Counted from the first letter of the stretch, positions 46,194 through 55,431 are shown. The stretch is 64,000 nucleotides of DNA from Acidovorax sp. Leaf78 (GCF_001422735.1 NZ_LMLZ01000020.1:124773-188772); one strand, 5' to 3'. Notes: generated by a model not told the origin, from the letters alone. Made by a program: numbers and translations.

Positions 46194-46350
46194 CGCAGTG
46201 CGTGCCCTGACGTGCTGAGCATGGGGCGAAGGGGGCAAGATGGCCATCCGCCCGCCCGGTTCACAGCAGCTGGCGTGCCTGCCTTAGGCATCTGCGGTCT
46301 TTCCTTTGACCTCAACCTCAGAGCGCTGACCTCTGACCCTTCCCCCTGCC

Positions 46351-46899
46351 TCAATAACTCCGCCCCCCCTTGTACATCGCATGCTGCCGCCGATTCAGCG
46401 TGGCCGCCTCACCCAGCCGGCTCATGGCGGCCCCCGCATGCGCATGGGTGATGGCCATGCCCAGGCCATCCGCCGCGTCGGTGCCCGGCAGGCCGGGCAA
46501 ATGCAGCAACCGGCGCACCATCTCCTGCACCTGGCTCTTGGCCGCGCGGCCGTGGCCCACCACGGCTTTCTTCATCTGCAATGCGGTGTATTCGGCCACT
46601 GGCAGGTTGCTTGCCACCAGGGCCGTGATGCAGGCCCCGCGCGCCTGGCCCAGCAGCAGGGTGGACTGCGGGTTGACGTTGACGAACACGATTTCGACCG
46701 AGGACACGTCGGGCTCGTACCGCGCGGCCACCTCGGTGATGCCGTCGAACAAGATCTTCAGCCGGCCGGGCAGATCCCCCAGCGCCAGGGTGGTGGTGCG
46801 GATGGTCCCGCTGGCCACGTAGCTGAGCTTGTGGCCGTCCATGTCCACCACGCCGAAGCCGGTGGTTTGAAGGCCAGGGTCGATGCCTAGAATTCGCAT
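46351..46899 (-). CDS. ruvC: Crossover junction endodeoxyribonuclease RuvC
   Basis: A 182-residue protein with the full RuvC layout: [19 protein letters not shown] with catalytic Asp7, the Glu in [13 protein letters not shown], and the C-terminal Asp residues in [16 protein letters not shown]. It cleaves Holliday junctions during recombination as a dimer, with RuvAB. ruvA and ruvB are not adjacent. The start MRILGID is standard. A repeat lies just upstream. Confidence 0.97.
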   Translation of the reverse strand: MRILGIDPGLQTTGFGVVDMDGHKLSYVASGTIRTTTLALGDLPGRLKILFDGITEVAARYEPDVSSVEIVFVNVNPQSTLLLGQARGACITALVASNLPVAEYTALQMKKAVVGHGRAAKSQVQEMVRRLLHLPGLPGTDAADGLGMAITHAHAGAAMSRLGEAATLNRRQHAMYKGGRSY

Positions 46900-46910
46900 T
46901 GCTATTGTTT

Positions 46911-46967
46911 TGCTATTATTTTTGTAGCTGCTAGCGCCTGTCTATCAAGCGGTAGAAGGTTTTTTTC
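46911..46967 (+). repeat. Comamonadaceae short repeat, copy 5
   Basis: TTGTAGCTGCTAGCGCC, TGTCTATCAAGCGGTAGAAGG, filling the gap between ruvC and cdsA, whose stop codon begins right after it. Confidence 0.92.
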
Positions 46968-47960
46968 TTATAAACCGAAGTACCACCGCACCGAGTGGAA
47001 GAACACCGGTGCCGCAAAACACAGCGCGTCCACCCGGTCCAGCAGCCCGCCCGCGCCGGTGACCGACATTCCCTGCATGCCCCAGCTCGTGATGCCGCGG
47101 TCGCGCTTCAAGGCCTTCATCACCAGGTGCCCCAGGCTGCCCGCCACGCAGGCCAGCAGCGCCATGCCCAGGGCCTGCCCGGGCTTGAAGGGCGTGATGA
47201 AGGTGAGCAACCCGCCCATCAGCCCCCCGACCGCCACGCCGGCGAGCCAGCTGGCCCATTGAAAGCTCTGGCTCACCTGCGGCGCCACGGGCCTGTGCGG
47301 AAAGCGGCGCCCCAGCAGGTGCTGCACGACCATGCAGGTCTGCACCACGAAGACCAGGAAGAACACCAGGAACGCGCCCTTGTCCTTGTAGCCCGGAAAG
47401 TCGAGCAGCAGCAGCGCGGGCACGTGGCTCATGCCGTATACGCAGACCATGATGCCCCACTGCAGCTTGGCGTTGCGCTCCAAAAAGCGCTGCGGGTCGT
47501 TGGCCAGCGCGCTCACCACGGGGATCGCCAGAAACACGTAGACGGGGATGAACACGGTGAACAGGTCGAAGTGCTTGCTGCCCACGATCCAGAACTGCAG
47601 CGGCAGCACCACGAAGAACGCCAGCACCAGGCTGCGGTGGTCGCCCCGCCGTGTGGGCGACAGCGTAATGAACTCGCGCAGCGCGAAGAACGCCACGATG
47701 GCGAACAGCACGGTGGCGACGGTCTCGCCCAGCACCCAGCCCACCCAGAACACCGTGGCCATCATCCAGGACGTCTTGAGCAGGCCCCAGAAGCGCTTGG
47801 CCTCCACGACGCGTGCTTCAGCCTGCGGGTCGTCGCTGGCATGCTCGCGCAGATTGCGCACGAAGGCCCACACGGTGACGATGGACAGGATGCCGAACAC
47901 GGCCAGGAACAGCGCCCCGATCTGCTGCGTAGCGGTGAGGTTGCGAAGGAAGTCGTTCAT
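46968..47960 (-). CDS. cdsA: CDP-diglyceride synthetase, YnbB-like CdsA family
   Basis: A 330-residue integral membrane protein with about eight hydrophobic segments. The C-terminal signature (KRDRGITSWG, then GAGGLLDRVDALCFAAPVFF) is that of phosphatidate cytidylyltransferase, which makes CDP-diacylglycerol from phosphatidate and CTP. The variant signature matches the YnbB-type subgroup rather than housekeeping CdsA. It starts five bases after the stop of the acyltransferase gene, so the pair is an operon: acyltransferase makes phosphatidate, this enzyme activates it. Confidence 0.88.
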   Translation of the reverse strand: MNDFLRNLTATQQIGALFLAVFGILSIVTVWAFVRNLREHASDDPQAEARVVEAKRFWGLLKTSWMMATVFWVGWVLGETVATVLFAIVAFFALREFITLSPTRRGDHRSLVLAFFVVLPLQFWIVGSKHFDLFTVFIPVYVFLAIPVVSALANDPQRFLERNAKLQWGIMVCVYGMSHVPALLLLDFPGYKDKGAFLVFFLVFVVQTCMVVQHLLGRRFPHRPVAPQVSQSFQWASWLAGVAVGGLMGGLLTFITPFKPGQALGMALLACVAGSLGHLVMKALKRDRGITSWGMQGMSVTGAGGLLDRVDALCFAAPVFFHSVRWYFGL

Positions 47961-47965
47961 GGTGG

Positions 47966-48760
47966 TCAAACTTCCCGCAGGGCGATCACCGCGCGGCGTG
48001 CACGGTCCAGAAAAGGGCGGCGTTCTTCGCCGGATTCGAGCGCAATCGGCGTGCCGAAGGTCACCGAACACAGGATGGGCACCGGCACCACTTCGCCCTT
48101 GGGCATGACGCGCTGCACGTTGTTGATCCAGGCGGGCACCAGCACCACCTGCGGGAACATCTGCGCCAGCTTGAAGAGGCCCGACTTGAACGGCTGCGGC
48201 TCATCACCATGGCCGCGCGTGCCTTCCGGAAAGATCACGATCGAGTCGCCGCTCTCCAGCGCACGCACCAGCGGCGCCAGCGGGTCCGATTCAGGCAGGG
48301 CCGTGCGCAGCTCTTCGGGCGTGGGCGCCCGCGGCGGCGCTTCGGGTGACGGGTCGGGGCCGCCCGCCGTCGCGGTGTCGGCGTCTGATGGCGGGGTGGA
48401 CATGGCGTCGATCACGCTTCCGACGTCCGGGGCTACCGGTGCCGCCGGAGCGGGCGGGCGTGCTGGCGTGGCCTGCCGGTCCACATACACGGCGTTGAAC
48501 ACGGCGGTGGTGATCCACTGGCGAAACGGCGTCTTGGTCCAGTAGTCCTTGGCCGCGATGGGGCGGGTGATGCTGCGCAGCTCCTCCGGCAGCGCGGCCC
48601 AGATCAGCACCATGTCGGCGTGGCTCTGGTGGTTGGCGAAATAGATGCGCTGCTCGGCCTTGGGCGGGCAGCCATACCAGCGGGCCTGGGAACCGGTCAG
48701 AAACCGCACGATCCCCAGCAGGAGAAGACTCATCAACTTGGCAAGCATGGGCGGGATCAT
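47966..48760 (-). CDS. 1-acylglycerol-3-phosphate acyltransferase with low-complexity insert
   Basis: A 264-residue PlsC-type enzyme. An N-terminal membrane segment precedes NHQSHAD (His44, Asp49) and the later FPEGTRG block (177-183), the catalytic and substrate-binding motifs that transfer an acyl chain to lysophosphatidate. Residues about 97-160 are an unusual Ala/Pro/Asp-rich insertion between those blocks, absent from typical PlsC and probably disordered. Forms a transcription unit with the cdsA-like gene downstream, supporting a phospholipid synthesis role. Start ATG 48760, with 48748 as an alternative. Confidence 0.85.
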   Translation of the reverse strand: MIPPMLAKLMSLLLLGIVRFLTGSQARWYGCPPKAEQRIYFANHQSHADMVLIWAALPEELRSITRPIAAKDYWTKTPFRQWITTAVFNAVYVDRQATPARPPAPAAPVAPDVGSVIDAMSTPPSDADTATAGGPDPSPEAPPRAPTPEELRTALPESDPLAPLVRALESGDSIVIFPEGTRGHGDEPQPFKSGLFKLAQMFPQVVLVPAWINNVQRVMPKGEVVPVPILCSVTFGTPIALESGEERRPFLDRARRAVIALREV

Positions 48761-48894
48761 ACGGGGCGAGGTGCGCAGGCCAGGGCGGGGCGCTGCTGAA
48801 TGGGGGCTGCATGCAAAGAAGTCGCAGGGTGAGGAACTCCCGGCGTCCGCCTGTTACTCAGTGGTCACTGGATTGACCAGGCAGGAGCACGACC

Positions 48895-49386
48895 ATGAAC
48901 CCCACATCCGACGCAACCCACGTCGACCTCAGCACCCCGGAAGGCATCGCCGATGCATTCGTCAACCATGGGGTCACCCTGGCCTCGGCCAAGGGGATTT
49001 CCGACGATGACCTGGAGGCGCTCTATGCCGTGGCCTACGAGCACCTGGCCGAGGGCCGCGCGCAGGACGCCGTGGAAGACCTGCTCCTGCTGGTGACGCA
49101 CGACGCCTGGGAGCCGCGCTTTCAGTTCGCGTATGCGCTGGCGTTGCAGATGCTGGGGCACCATGAGGCGGCCGCGCAGCATTACGCACAGGCGCTGCTG
49201 ATGGACGCCACCAACGCAGGCTGCATCCTGCGCCTGGGCGAGTGCATGGAAGCGATGGGCAACGCCCAGGAAGCCGAAGAAGCGTTTCGCGCCTGCATCC
49301 AATTGAGCTACCTGAGCCCCGAGCACCACCTGGTGCGCGCGCACGCGCAAGCCCGCCTGTCCAGCCTGACCGGAGGTGCAGCATGA
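48895..49386 (+). CDS. Type III secretion chaperone, SycD/LcrH/CesD family
   Basis: A 163-residue TPR protein with AGGAG upstream of the ATG. After a short lead, GISDDDLEALYAVAYEHLAE begins three TPR-like repeats (GRAQDAVEDLLLLVTHDAWE, PRFQFAYALALQMLGHHEAA, CILRLGECMEAMGNAQEAEE) that match class II chaperones of translocator proteins. Its stop overlaps the start of the next gene (ATGA), the usual chaperone-substrate order. No other secretion genes are seen in the window, so the pair is orphaned from its apparatus. It would hold its hydrophobic partner soluble in the cytoplasm. Confidence 0.87.
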   Translation: MNPTSDATHVDLSTPEGIADAFVNHGVTLASAKGISDDDLEALYAVAYEHLAEGRAQDAVEDLLLLVTHDAWEPRFQFAYALALQMLGHHEAAAQHYAQALLMDATNAGCILRLGECMEAMGNAQEAEEAFRACIQLSYLSPEHHLVRAHAQARLSSLTGGAA

Positions 49387-50468
49387 GCTCCCCCATCGGC
49401 GTTGGAATGGGCCGGCCGGCCAACCTGTTCTCGACCACGGGCAGTGGGCCCGCGCAGCAAACCGCCAGCACGGCAGAGGCGGCTGCGACTCAGGCACCCG
49501 TGTCCCTGACGCTGCCCCCGCCACCGCGCAGCGATGTGACGGCGGGGCAGGCCGACCGTGTTCGCTCGGTAGCCTCCGAGCCCGTCCGCGAAGGCGCGAC
49601 GACCTCGACACCTTCGCGGGCAGACGCTGCCAAGACCAAGCTGCTGGCGGCTGGCGACAAGCTGCTGCAGGCCCGGCAAGAGGGCGTGGATGTCGCCAAG
49701 ACATCGTTCTGGAAAAAGGCGCTGGGTGTGGCGCTCTCGGCCGTGGCGGTGGGTGTGGCCGTGGGGCTCACGGCGATATCGTTCGGTGGCGCCACGCCGC
49801 TGCTGGCGCTGGCCTGCGTGAACTTCGCGGTCTCCACCGGCGACGCCGTCTGCGCCTACCGCAACATGCGCAACATGGAAGCCATTGCCGACCACAGGCC
49901 TCCGCCCTACGAGAAGCTGCCCATGGGCAACAGCATCGTGGCCAACGTGGTCCATGGGGCACTCACCCGGTGCGGTGTGAGTGCAGAGACAGCGTCCACT
50001 GCTGCCAAATGGACAGGCATCACGGTGGGCGTGGGCCTGGCAGTGGCTTCGGTCGCTGTCAGCGCGGGGCTGTCGGGTTTGCCCGCTGCCTATGACCTGG
50101 CGGGCAAGGTGGCATCGTCAGTCGGCACCGCGGTGGCCGTCGCGTCCACCGTCGGCGGGCTGTTGACCGACGATCTGGACCGCGAATTGCTCAAGGAAAG
50201 CCTCGACGAAGTCCGTGGGGAGGTGATGGCCTTGAAGGAGCCAGAGCATGGAAGCACTGCGTTGGATCCCGACGGCGGGCTGGTGGCGTCTGCGTTGATC
50301 CGCTCGCTGGACGGCAAAGATACGGCCTCGGCCACCGAGCTGCACGAAAGCGCGCTCACCGACGCAGGCCGCACCAAAGATGCCGTGACCGGCGCCGTGG
50401 GCGTCTTCAAGGCCGTCGACCCCGCGATCGGGGTGATGAGCATGGTTAAGGGCGCGATCATGGGGTGA
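49383..50468 (+). CDS. Translocator/effector-like partner of the type III chaperone
   Basis: A 361-residue protein with an unstructured Ser/Thr/Pro-rich N-terminus (residues 1-85, like a secretion signal region), then two long hydrophobic segments at about 112-152 and 211-262 and a hydrophilic C-terminus. This layout matches YopB/SipB-type translocators that form pores in host membranes, although the length is at the small end and I cannot align it from memory. No cleavable signal peptide. Coupled to the SycD-type chaperone gene. Could equally be a membrane-inserting effector. Confidence 0.65.
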   Translation: MSSPIGVGMGRPANLFSTTGSGPAQQTASTAEAAATQAPVSLTLPPPPRSDVTAGQADRVRSVASEPVREGATTSTPSRADAAKTKLLAAGDKLLQARQEGVDVAKTSFWKKALGVALSAVAVGVAVGLTAISFGGATPLLALACVNFAVSTGDAVCAYRNMRNMEAIADHRPPPYEKLPMGNSIVANVVHGALTRCGVSAETASTAAKWTGITVGVGLAVASVAVSAGLSGLPAAYDLAGKVASSVGTAVAVASTVGGLLTDDLDRELLKESLDEVRGEVMALKEPEHGSTALDPDGGLVASALIRSLDGKDTASATELHESALTDAGRTKDAVTGAVGVFKAVDPAIGVMSMVKGAIMG

Positions 50469-50544
50469 CGCGCATCGGAATTGGCGAGCTGGCTGCAGGC
50501 GTTGCTACACGCGAGCCACAGGCTCGGCCTGTATCAAATCACCT

Positions 50545-52374
50545 TCAAAGCACGTCGATTCTGATCACGTTCTGGTTCACGGCACCCAGAGGTTGCGCAA
50601 TGCACACCTCTGGGTATTTGTTGATGTTCTGCAGGAGCCGGGGGTTCAACGGCTCGGTGTAGAACACCGCTTTCACGCAGGTGAGTTCATCGGGCCTGGT
50701 CACCGTCTCCAGCAGGTGGGCCAGGTGCGCCTTCATGTGGTCTTCGGTATGGTGGGGCGAGAGTTCACCCGACCCATCCATGCGGAACACGACCAGATTG
50801 ATTTTGAACTGGTGCCCGTCGATGGGCCTGGATTGAAGGCTACCCACCCAACACCCGTCTATCCGCGGGTTTGCGCTGATCGCGTCGCGAAATAGCGCCC
50901 GGGCCGCGGGCTCCAGAGGCTCCAGCGGTTCGTTGGCGAACCGGCTCCAGAGGTCCCGGTCGAAGAAGGCGTCTGTCCAGCGCAACGCGGCGTCCAGTTT
51001 TCGGATGGACCGTTCGATGGCTTGCGCGCAGTCGCGTTGCAAGCGGTACTCGGAGATTCTTCGCAGCGCTGGCACCGCCATCTTCTTGTTCAGCCGGACG
51101 GCGGCCTGCAGGTGGTCGATGCCGTCCTCATCGTCGCTGTCGAGCAAGGCGCAGCCGAGTTCATAGTTCAGGTAAGCGTTGGCAGGATGGTCTGCCACCA
51201 GCGCCTTCAGCGCGTCCACTGCCGTGGTGGATGTGGACAGTGACGCCATGGCAACGGCCTGCAGTGCCACGTCGTTCGGGTGGGCATCAACCTGGGCCTG
51301 CAGCCAGCGCAAGCGGTAGTGCGCGAAGTACCACGCATCCCGGTGCTTGCCGACCCATGCCGCCTGGTGCGCCTGAAAGATGGACGCCCAGTCGCTCGGA
51401 AAGGCTTCGGCACCCGCGCAGGCGCCATGCCACTGCGGTGGCTCGATGGTGACGCGAAGGTGGTCTGCGCGCTGTTGGAGGCGGGGGTGGGTGTCGTACA
51501 GGCGTGTGGGGCGCGCCTGGGCCGCTGCCAGCATCGGGGCGAAGGACGGCGCGGCGTGACGCTGTATGTGTTCGAGGGTGGTCTCCAGGATGTTCGGGGG
51601 CGGGGCGTCTGACTGGAGCTTCCATTGCACCCAGTCCCGCTGCATCGCATGCTGCTCGATGTGATGGTGCAGCTCCACCTTCACCAGCGCGTCGATCAGG
51701 CTGCTGGCCAGGCCCGCACGCTGGGCGCAGGCGTCGGCTTCGTACTCGCACTGGTGTGACCAGGCAGAAGACTGGCGCAGGAAGTACGGAATGAACCAGC
51801 GGGCCACGAGCTTTTGCGCCGACTGGATGAAACCGTCCGTACCGGACCTGTGTGCCAGTAGATAAATGCCCCACTTGTACCTGACGCGGTAGACCCAGTG
51901 GCCCGCCCGGTTGTGCCGCAGCGAGAAGTGCCCCAGCTCATGCGCCACCACAGCCCTGACTTCGCTGCTGGAGAGGCACTGCAGCAGGGGCAGCCCGATG
52001 CTGAGGGTTCGGCGCGCGCCCAGCCCCATGAACCCGGGCGATACATAGGCCGAAGCGTTGACCTCGTCGGTCAACACGATGCGGTGAATCCTGCCCCCAT
52101 CTACGGCCACCGACAGCGCGTGGACCCACTGGTGCAGCACACTGCCCGGCGCGACGGCAATCGCATCCCGGTCGTCGATGGGGTCTGGCTGGATCGCCCA
52201 CACGACCACCAGAAAAAGCGTGGCGCCGATCATCAGCGCAGTGGTGGGCGGATAAAAGATGGCGCTGAGCAGCGTGAATGGCACTACAGGAACGAGCGCC
52301 AGGATGTAGTAAATGCCTTCTGCGAAAAGGCACAAAACTATCAGTTTGAGTTTTTGAAAAATCGAAAATTGCAT
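50545..52374 (-). CDS. Membrane M48-family zinc peptidase with C-terminal TPR-like region
   Basis: A 609-residue protein. Two membrane segments near residues 8-30 and 35-60; then an M48 domain with the zinc motif HELGH at 145-149 and a third ligand Glu in EYEADACAQRAG. Residues about 340-480 resemble TPR repeats (HPNDVALQAVAMASL, HPANAYLNYELGCALLDSDD). It probably degrades misfolded membrane or periplasmic proteins, like HtpX/YggG relatives. The start at 52374 (MQFSIFQKLKLIV) fits the first helix. AT-rich leader upstream. Confidence 0.82.
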   Translation of the reverse strand: MQFSIFQKLKLIVLCLFAEGIYYILALVPVVPFTLLSAIFYPPTTALMIGATLFLVVVWAIQPDPIDDRDAIAVAPGSVLHQWVHALSVAVDGGRIHRIVLTDEVNASAYVSPGFMGLGARRTLSIGLPLLQCLSSSEVRAVVAHELGHFSLRHNRAGHWVYRVRYKWGIYLLAHRSGTDGFIQSAQKLVARWFIPYFLRQSSAWSHQCEYEADACAQRAGLASSLIDALVKVELHHHIEQHAMQRDWVQWKLQSDAPPPNILETTLEHIQRHAAPSFAPMLAAAQARPTRLYDTHPRLQQRADHLRVTIEPPQWHGACAGAEAFPSDWASIFQAHQAAWVGKHRDAWYFAHYRLRWLQAQVDAHPNDVALQAVAMASLSTSTTAVDALKALVADHPANAYLNYELGCALLDSDDEDGIDHLQAAVRLNKKMAVPALRRISEYRLQRDCAQAIERSIRKLDAALRWTDAFFDRDLWSRFANEPLEPLEPAARALFRDAISANPRIDGCWVGSLQSRPIDGHQFKINLVVFRMDGSGELSPHHTEDHMKAHLAHLLETVTRPDELTCVKAVFYTEPLNPRLLQNINKYPEVCIAQPLGAVNQNVIRIDVL

Positions 52375-52584
52375 GGCGTTTTTGGAGGTGTCGCCGATTG
52401 GAATGCGAGACCCGCCGCACATACAGACCGGGCTGCGCGATGGGGGCAAATTGCAACAGATAAATAAGAGCGCAGACAGATGCGGAACTCGACAAACCAG
52501 GACCGTGATCACCCTGCAGCATGGCGTTTGCTACACGGACGAGCAAAAGACAGCTGTGACCTGCCCATTCAGTACCAACATCCG

Positions 52585-53496
52585 CTACACCCAAATTCTG
52601 TACACCCAGAAAGCCTCTTCTCGGTGGATGCCCTGGTACAGCGCTTGCGGCGCATACCCCGTGATCCGCCGCGTCACGCGGCACAGGTGCGACTGGTCTG
52701 AAAACCCCGCACCGGCGGCCACGTCGGCCCACTTCACCGACTCGCCTGCGGTGTCGGACGCAATGATGTCGAAGAAGGCTTGCTCCGCCCTGCCAAAGCC
52801 GCGCAGCTCGCGCAGCGGCAGCCCGGCCCAGCGCTTGATGCGCCGCTCCAGCTGGCGCAGGCTGCGGCCCGGAGCGGACATGGCCGCGCGCTGCGCCAGG
52901 TGCGCGGCCCAGTCGCCGTAGCGTTGCGTGTGCAGCGGTTGCGTGGGGCGGCAGGCCTGCCAGCGGGGCTCCAGGAAGTCTTCCAGGCACTCCAGGCGGG
53001 CAGCGTCGTCGGCCTGGCGCTGCACGGCCTCGCACATCGCGATCCACTCCGGCGGCAACAGGGTCTGCGCGTCCACCATGCGGTCGGTCAGCGCCTGCGG
53101 CTCCAGGCCGGTGAGCTGGTGCAGCGCATCGGGCATGAACATCACCATCATCGCGTGGGTGGGCCCGGCGCAATGGCTGCTGCTGGGGCGGGTTTGCGGG
53201 CCTGCCAGCACCCAGCGGCCGGGGTAGGCCTCGCGCGGGCTGCTCAGGTCGGCCATGGTGTCGGGCCGCTGGGGCACCAGGTGTTCGCTGCGGCCGGTGA
53301 ACCACCAGCTCAGGCTGCACAGCGGCGTGGCCGGAAAGCGGTTGATGCGGTCCTCATCGCTGAGCACATGGCCCACCGTGCTGCGCACGATGGTGCCGCG
53401 CAGGCAGGCCGCGAGCGTGGGGCGCGCCAGCCAGAGCTGGCCCGAGGGGATCAGCCCATCGGGCTGGCGTGCGGCAGAGGAAACCAGGGTGGCCAT
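52585..53496 (-). CDS. AraC-family transcriptional regulator
   Basis: A 303-residue protein with an uncharacterised N-terminal domain and the two C-terminal helix-turn-helix motifs of the AraC family (KWADVAAGAGFSDQSHLCRV, RRITGYAPQALYQGI). It is divergent from the cytochrome P450 gene, with 76 bases between them, so it probably controls that gene. The start at 53496 (MATLVSSAARQ) was chosen because longer versions run into the P450 coding region. Ligand unknown. Confidence 0.88.
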   Translation of the reverse strand: MATLVSSAARQPDGLIPSGQLWLARPTLAACLRGTIVRSTVGHVLSDEDRINRFPATPLCSLSWWFTGRSEHLVPQRPDTMADLSSPREAYPGRWVLAGPQTRPSSSHCAGPTHAMMVMFMPDALHQLTGLEPQALTDRMVDAQTLLPPEWIAMCEAVQRQADDAARLECLEDFLEPRWQACRPTQPLHTQRYGDWAAHLAQRAAMSAPGRSLRQLERRIKRWAGLPLRELRGFGRAEQAFFDIIASDTAGESVKWADVAAGAGFSDQSHLCRVTRRITGYAPQALYQGIHREEAFWVYRIWV

Positions 53497-53572
53497 GCGC
53501 GGCGAGTGTAGGCCAGTGCGGATGTCGAATTCGTTCAAGACCGCCTCGCCATCGCCCCGCACCATCGGCGGC

Positions 53573-55027
53573 ATGAACCCAACCACGTCCGTCCACATTC
53601 CCATGGCTGGTGCATCTTCGGCCTCTTTGGCGGCTCCAGCGTCCAGCGCTCCCACGTTGAAAGCCGGTGGCCCGCCCCAGCGCTGGTGGGGCCTGCCCCT
53701 GCTGCGCGCCATGCGGGCGGACTACCTGGGCTTCGTGCAGCGCCTGCAGCGCGACCACGGCGATCTGACCCGCATGCGCATCGTCAACGAAGACGCCTGG
53801 GACCTGATGTCGCCCGCGCTGGTGCGCGAGGCGCTTGTCACCCACGCCGACTCGCTCATCCGCTGGGAGCGTGGCATCGCCGTTTTCGAGCAGGTGTTCG
53901 GCCAGAGCGTGCTGGTGACCGAGGGCGATACCTGGCAGCGCCAGCGGCGCATGCTGATGCCCGCCTTCAGCCCCCGGCGCGTGGCGGGCTACGCGCAGCT
54001 CATGACCGACGCGGCGCACAGCGCGCTCGACGCAGCCGTGCCTGCAGGCCAAGCCGAGGCCCTGGTGCCCATGGACACGCTCTGGACCGATGTGGCCATG
54101 GACGTGATCCTGCGCACCCTGTTCAGCGAATCGGCGCAGGCCGATGCACGCGATGCGGCGTGGGCCACGCAGACCTTGTCGGCCGCCGCCTTCCGCGAAA
54201 TGTTCATGCCGTTCACGCTGCCCGACTGGCTGCCCCTGCCCGGCAAGGCCGCCAAGCGCCGCGCGCTGAAGGTGCTGCGCGGCCTGGTGCAGCGGCACAT
54301 CGATGCCCGCCGGCCAGACGTTGCGTCGCTCACGGCACCGACCACCGAGCGCACCGACCTGTTGCACATGCTGCTGGCTCTGCGCGACGAGACCACCGGC
54401 GATCCGCTATCGCCGCAGGAGGTGTTCGACCAGTGCATGGTGAGCTTTCAGGCCGGGCACGAGACCAGCGCCACGGCCCTGCTGTGGTGGAGCCGCCTGA
54501 TGGCCGAGCACCCCGAGGCCGCCCGGCGCGCGCAGGCCGAGGTGGATGCCGTGCTGCAAGCCGGCACGCCGGGGCCCGAGCACATGGCGCAGTTGCCCTG
54601 GCTGACCGCCACCCTGAAGGAAGCGCTGCGCCTGTACCCGCCGGTGGCGGCGCTGATGACGCGTCGCACCACCGCACCCATCACGCTGGGCGGCGTGGCC
54701 GTGCCGCGGGGCGCCATGCTGCGCATCACCCCCTGGGTGCTGCACCGTGACGAGCGCTGGTTCGCACAGGCCGACCGGTTCGTGCCCGAGCGGTTTCTGG
54801 AGGGGGCGGCACCCATCGAGAAGGGCGCGTGGATCCCTTTTGGCGTGGGCCCGCGCGTGTGCATCGGGCAGCACTTTGCAATGCTGGAGATGACGCTGCT
54901 GGCGGCCATGCTGCTGCAGCGGTACACGCTGCGGCAGCCCGAGCCGGCAGTGGCATGTGCGCCGCAGCTGCACGTGACGCTGCGGCCTGATGTGCCGGTG
55001 GTGCTGCGGTTGGCAAGACGGCAATAA
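53573..55027 (+). CDS. Cytochrome P450
   Basis: A 484-residue haem monooxygenase. The I-helix motif AGHETSATA, the ExxR (LKEALRLYPP) and the haem-binding loop FGVGPRVCIG with thiolate Cys430 are all intact, so it should be catalytically competent. The N-terminus is Ala/Ser-rich without a membrane anchor, as usual for soluble bacterial P450s. It needs a redox partner, which is not encoded nearby. Paired divergently with an AraC regulator, which suggests substrate induction. Substrate unknown; fatty acid hydroxylation is possible from general resemblance. Confidence 0.92.
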   Translation: MNPTTSVHIPMAGASSASLAAPASSAPTLKAGGPPQRWWGLPLLRAMRADYLGFVQRLQRDHGDLTRMRIVNEDAWDLMSPALVREALVTHADSLIRWERGIAVFEQVFGQSVLVTEGDTWQRQRRMLMPAFSPRRVAGYAQLMTDAAHSALDAAVPAGQAEALVPMDTLWTDVAMDVILRTLFSESAQADARDAAWATQTLSAAAFREMFMPFTLPDWLPLPGKAAKRRALKVLRGLVQRHIDARRPDVASLTAPTTERTDLLHMLLALRDETTGDPLSPQEVFDQCMVSFQAGHETSATALLWWSRLMAEHPEAARRAQAEVDAVLQAGTPGPEHMAQLPWLTATLKEALRLYPPVAALMTRRTTAPITLGGVAVPRGAMLRITPWVLHRDERWFAQADRFVPERFLEGAAPIEKGAWIPFGVGPRVCIGQHFAMLEMTLLAAMLLQRYTLRQPEPAVACAPQLHVTLRPDVPVVLRLARRQ

Positions 55028-55048
55028 GTTTTTCGAGTGTCGAAACTA
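55027..55048. terminator. Weak bidirectional hairpin between P450 and small membrane gene
   Basis: A short inverted repeat, tttcga-gtg-tcgaaa with partly pairing agttt/aaact flanks, sits in the 53-base gap between the converging genes. It may terminate both. Confidence 0.35.
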
Positions 55049-55080
55049 AGGTCGGCACAAACCGATTTCTATTGTGAAGC

Positions 55081-55431
55081 TCACCTGCGATTTCTCAGAA
55101 ACCGACAGATGGCGATATAGGTCCACCACTGGGGTACGCAGAGAATGATCCAAGCTAGCTGCTTCACTGTCACGAATTCGGTAAAGCTGTGGCCATAGAC
55201 AGCATTTGCCGCAAGCGAGGCAGGCAACCAAGACGGGAAGTTCAGTATTGCCAGGATGGTCTCGGCATACGAGGGAGCGCTGCAGCAAGCATAGAGTGGA
55301 AGTGCGTCATAGGCGACGCCGAGGCTCCAGACGCTAAAGAGACAGACCATTGCAATGTTGACTATTGCCGCCCAACGCTCTGTTCGCGTGAATTTCACCG
55401 GTTGATACCTCATGACGTAACGTGCCCTCAC
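55081..55431 (-). CDS. Small multi-helix membrane protein, unknown
   Basis: A 116-residue protein with three hydrophobic segments (about 20-45, 50-75 and 90-110) and a basic C-terminus (CRFLRNRR). It begins with a GTG that overlaps the mtgA stop (GTGA), implying coupled translation, or at Met7 (55413). GC is lower than in mtgA and codon use differs, hinting at a transferred gene. Family unknown. Confidence 0.6.
   Translation of the reverse strand: MRARYVMRYQPVKFTRTERWAAIVNIAMVCLFSVWSLGVAYDALPLYACCSAPSYAETILAILNFPSWLPASLAANAVYGHSFTEFVTVKQLAWIILCVPQWWTYIAICRFLRNRR

Noticed and set aside
48700-48894. Search for a PIP box or hrp box upstream of the type III chaperone gene
   Set aside because: No TTCG-N16-TTCG pattern and no properly spaced GGAACC/CCAC pair were found, so regulation by HrpX or HrpL is not supported.
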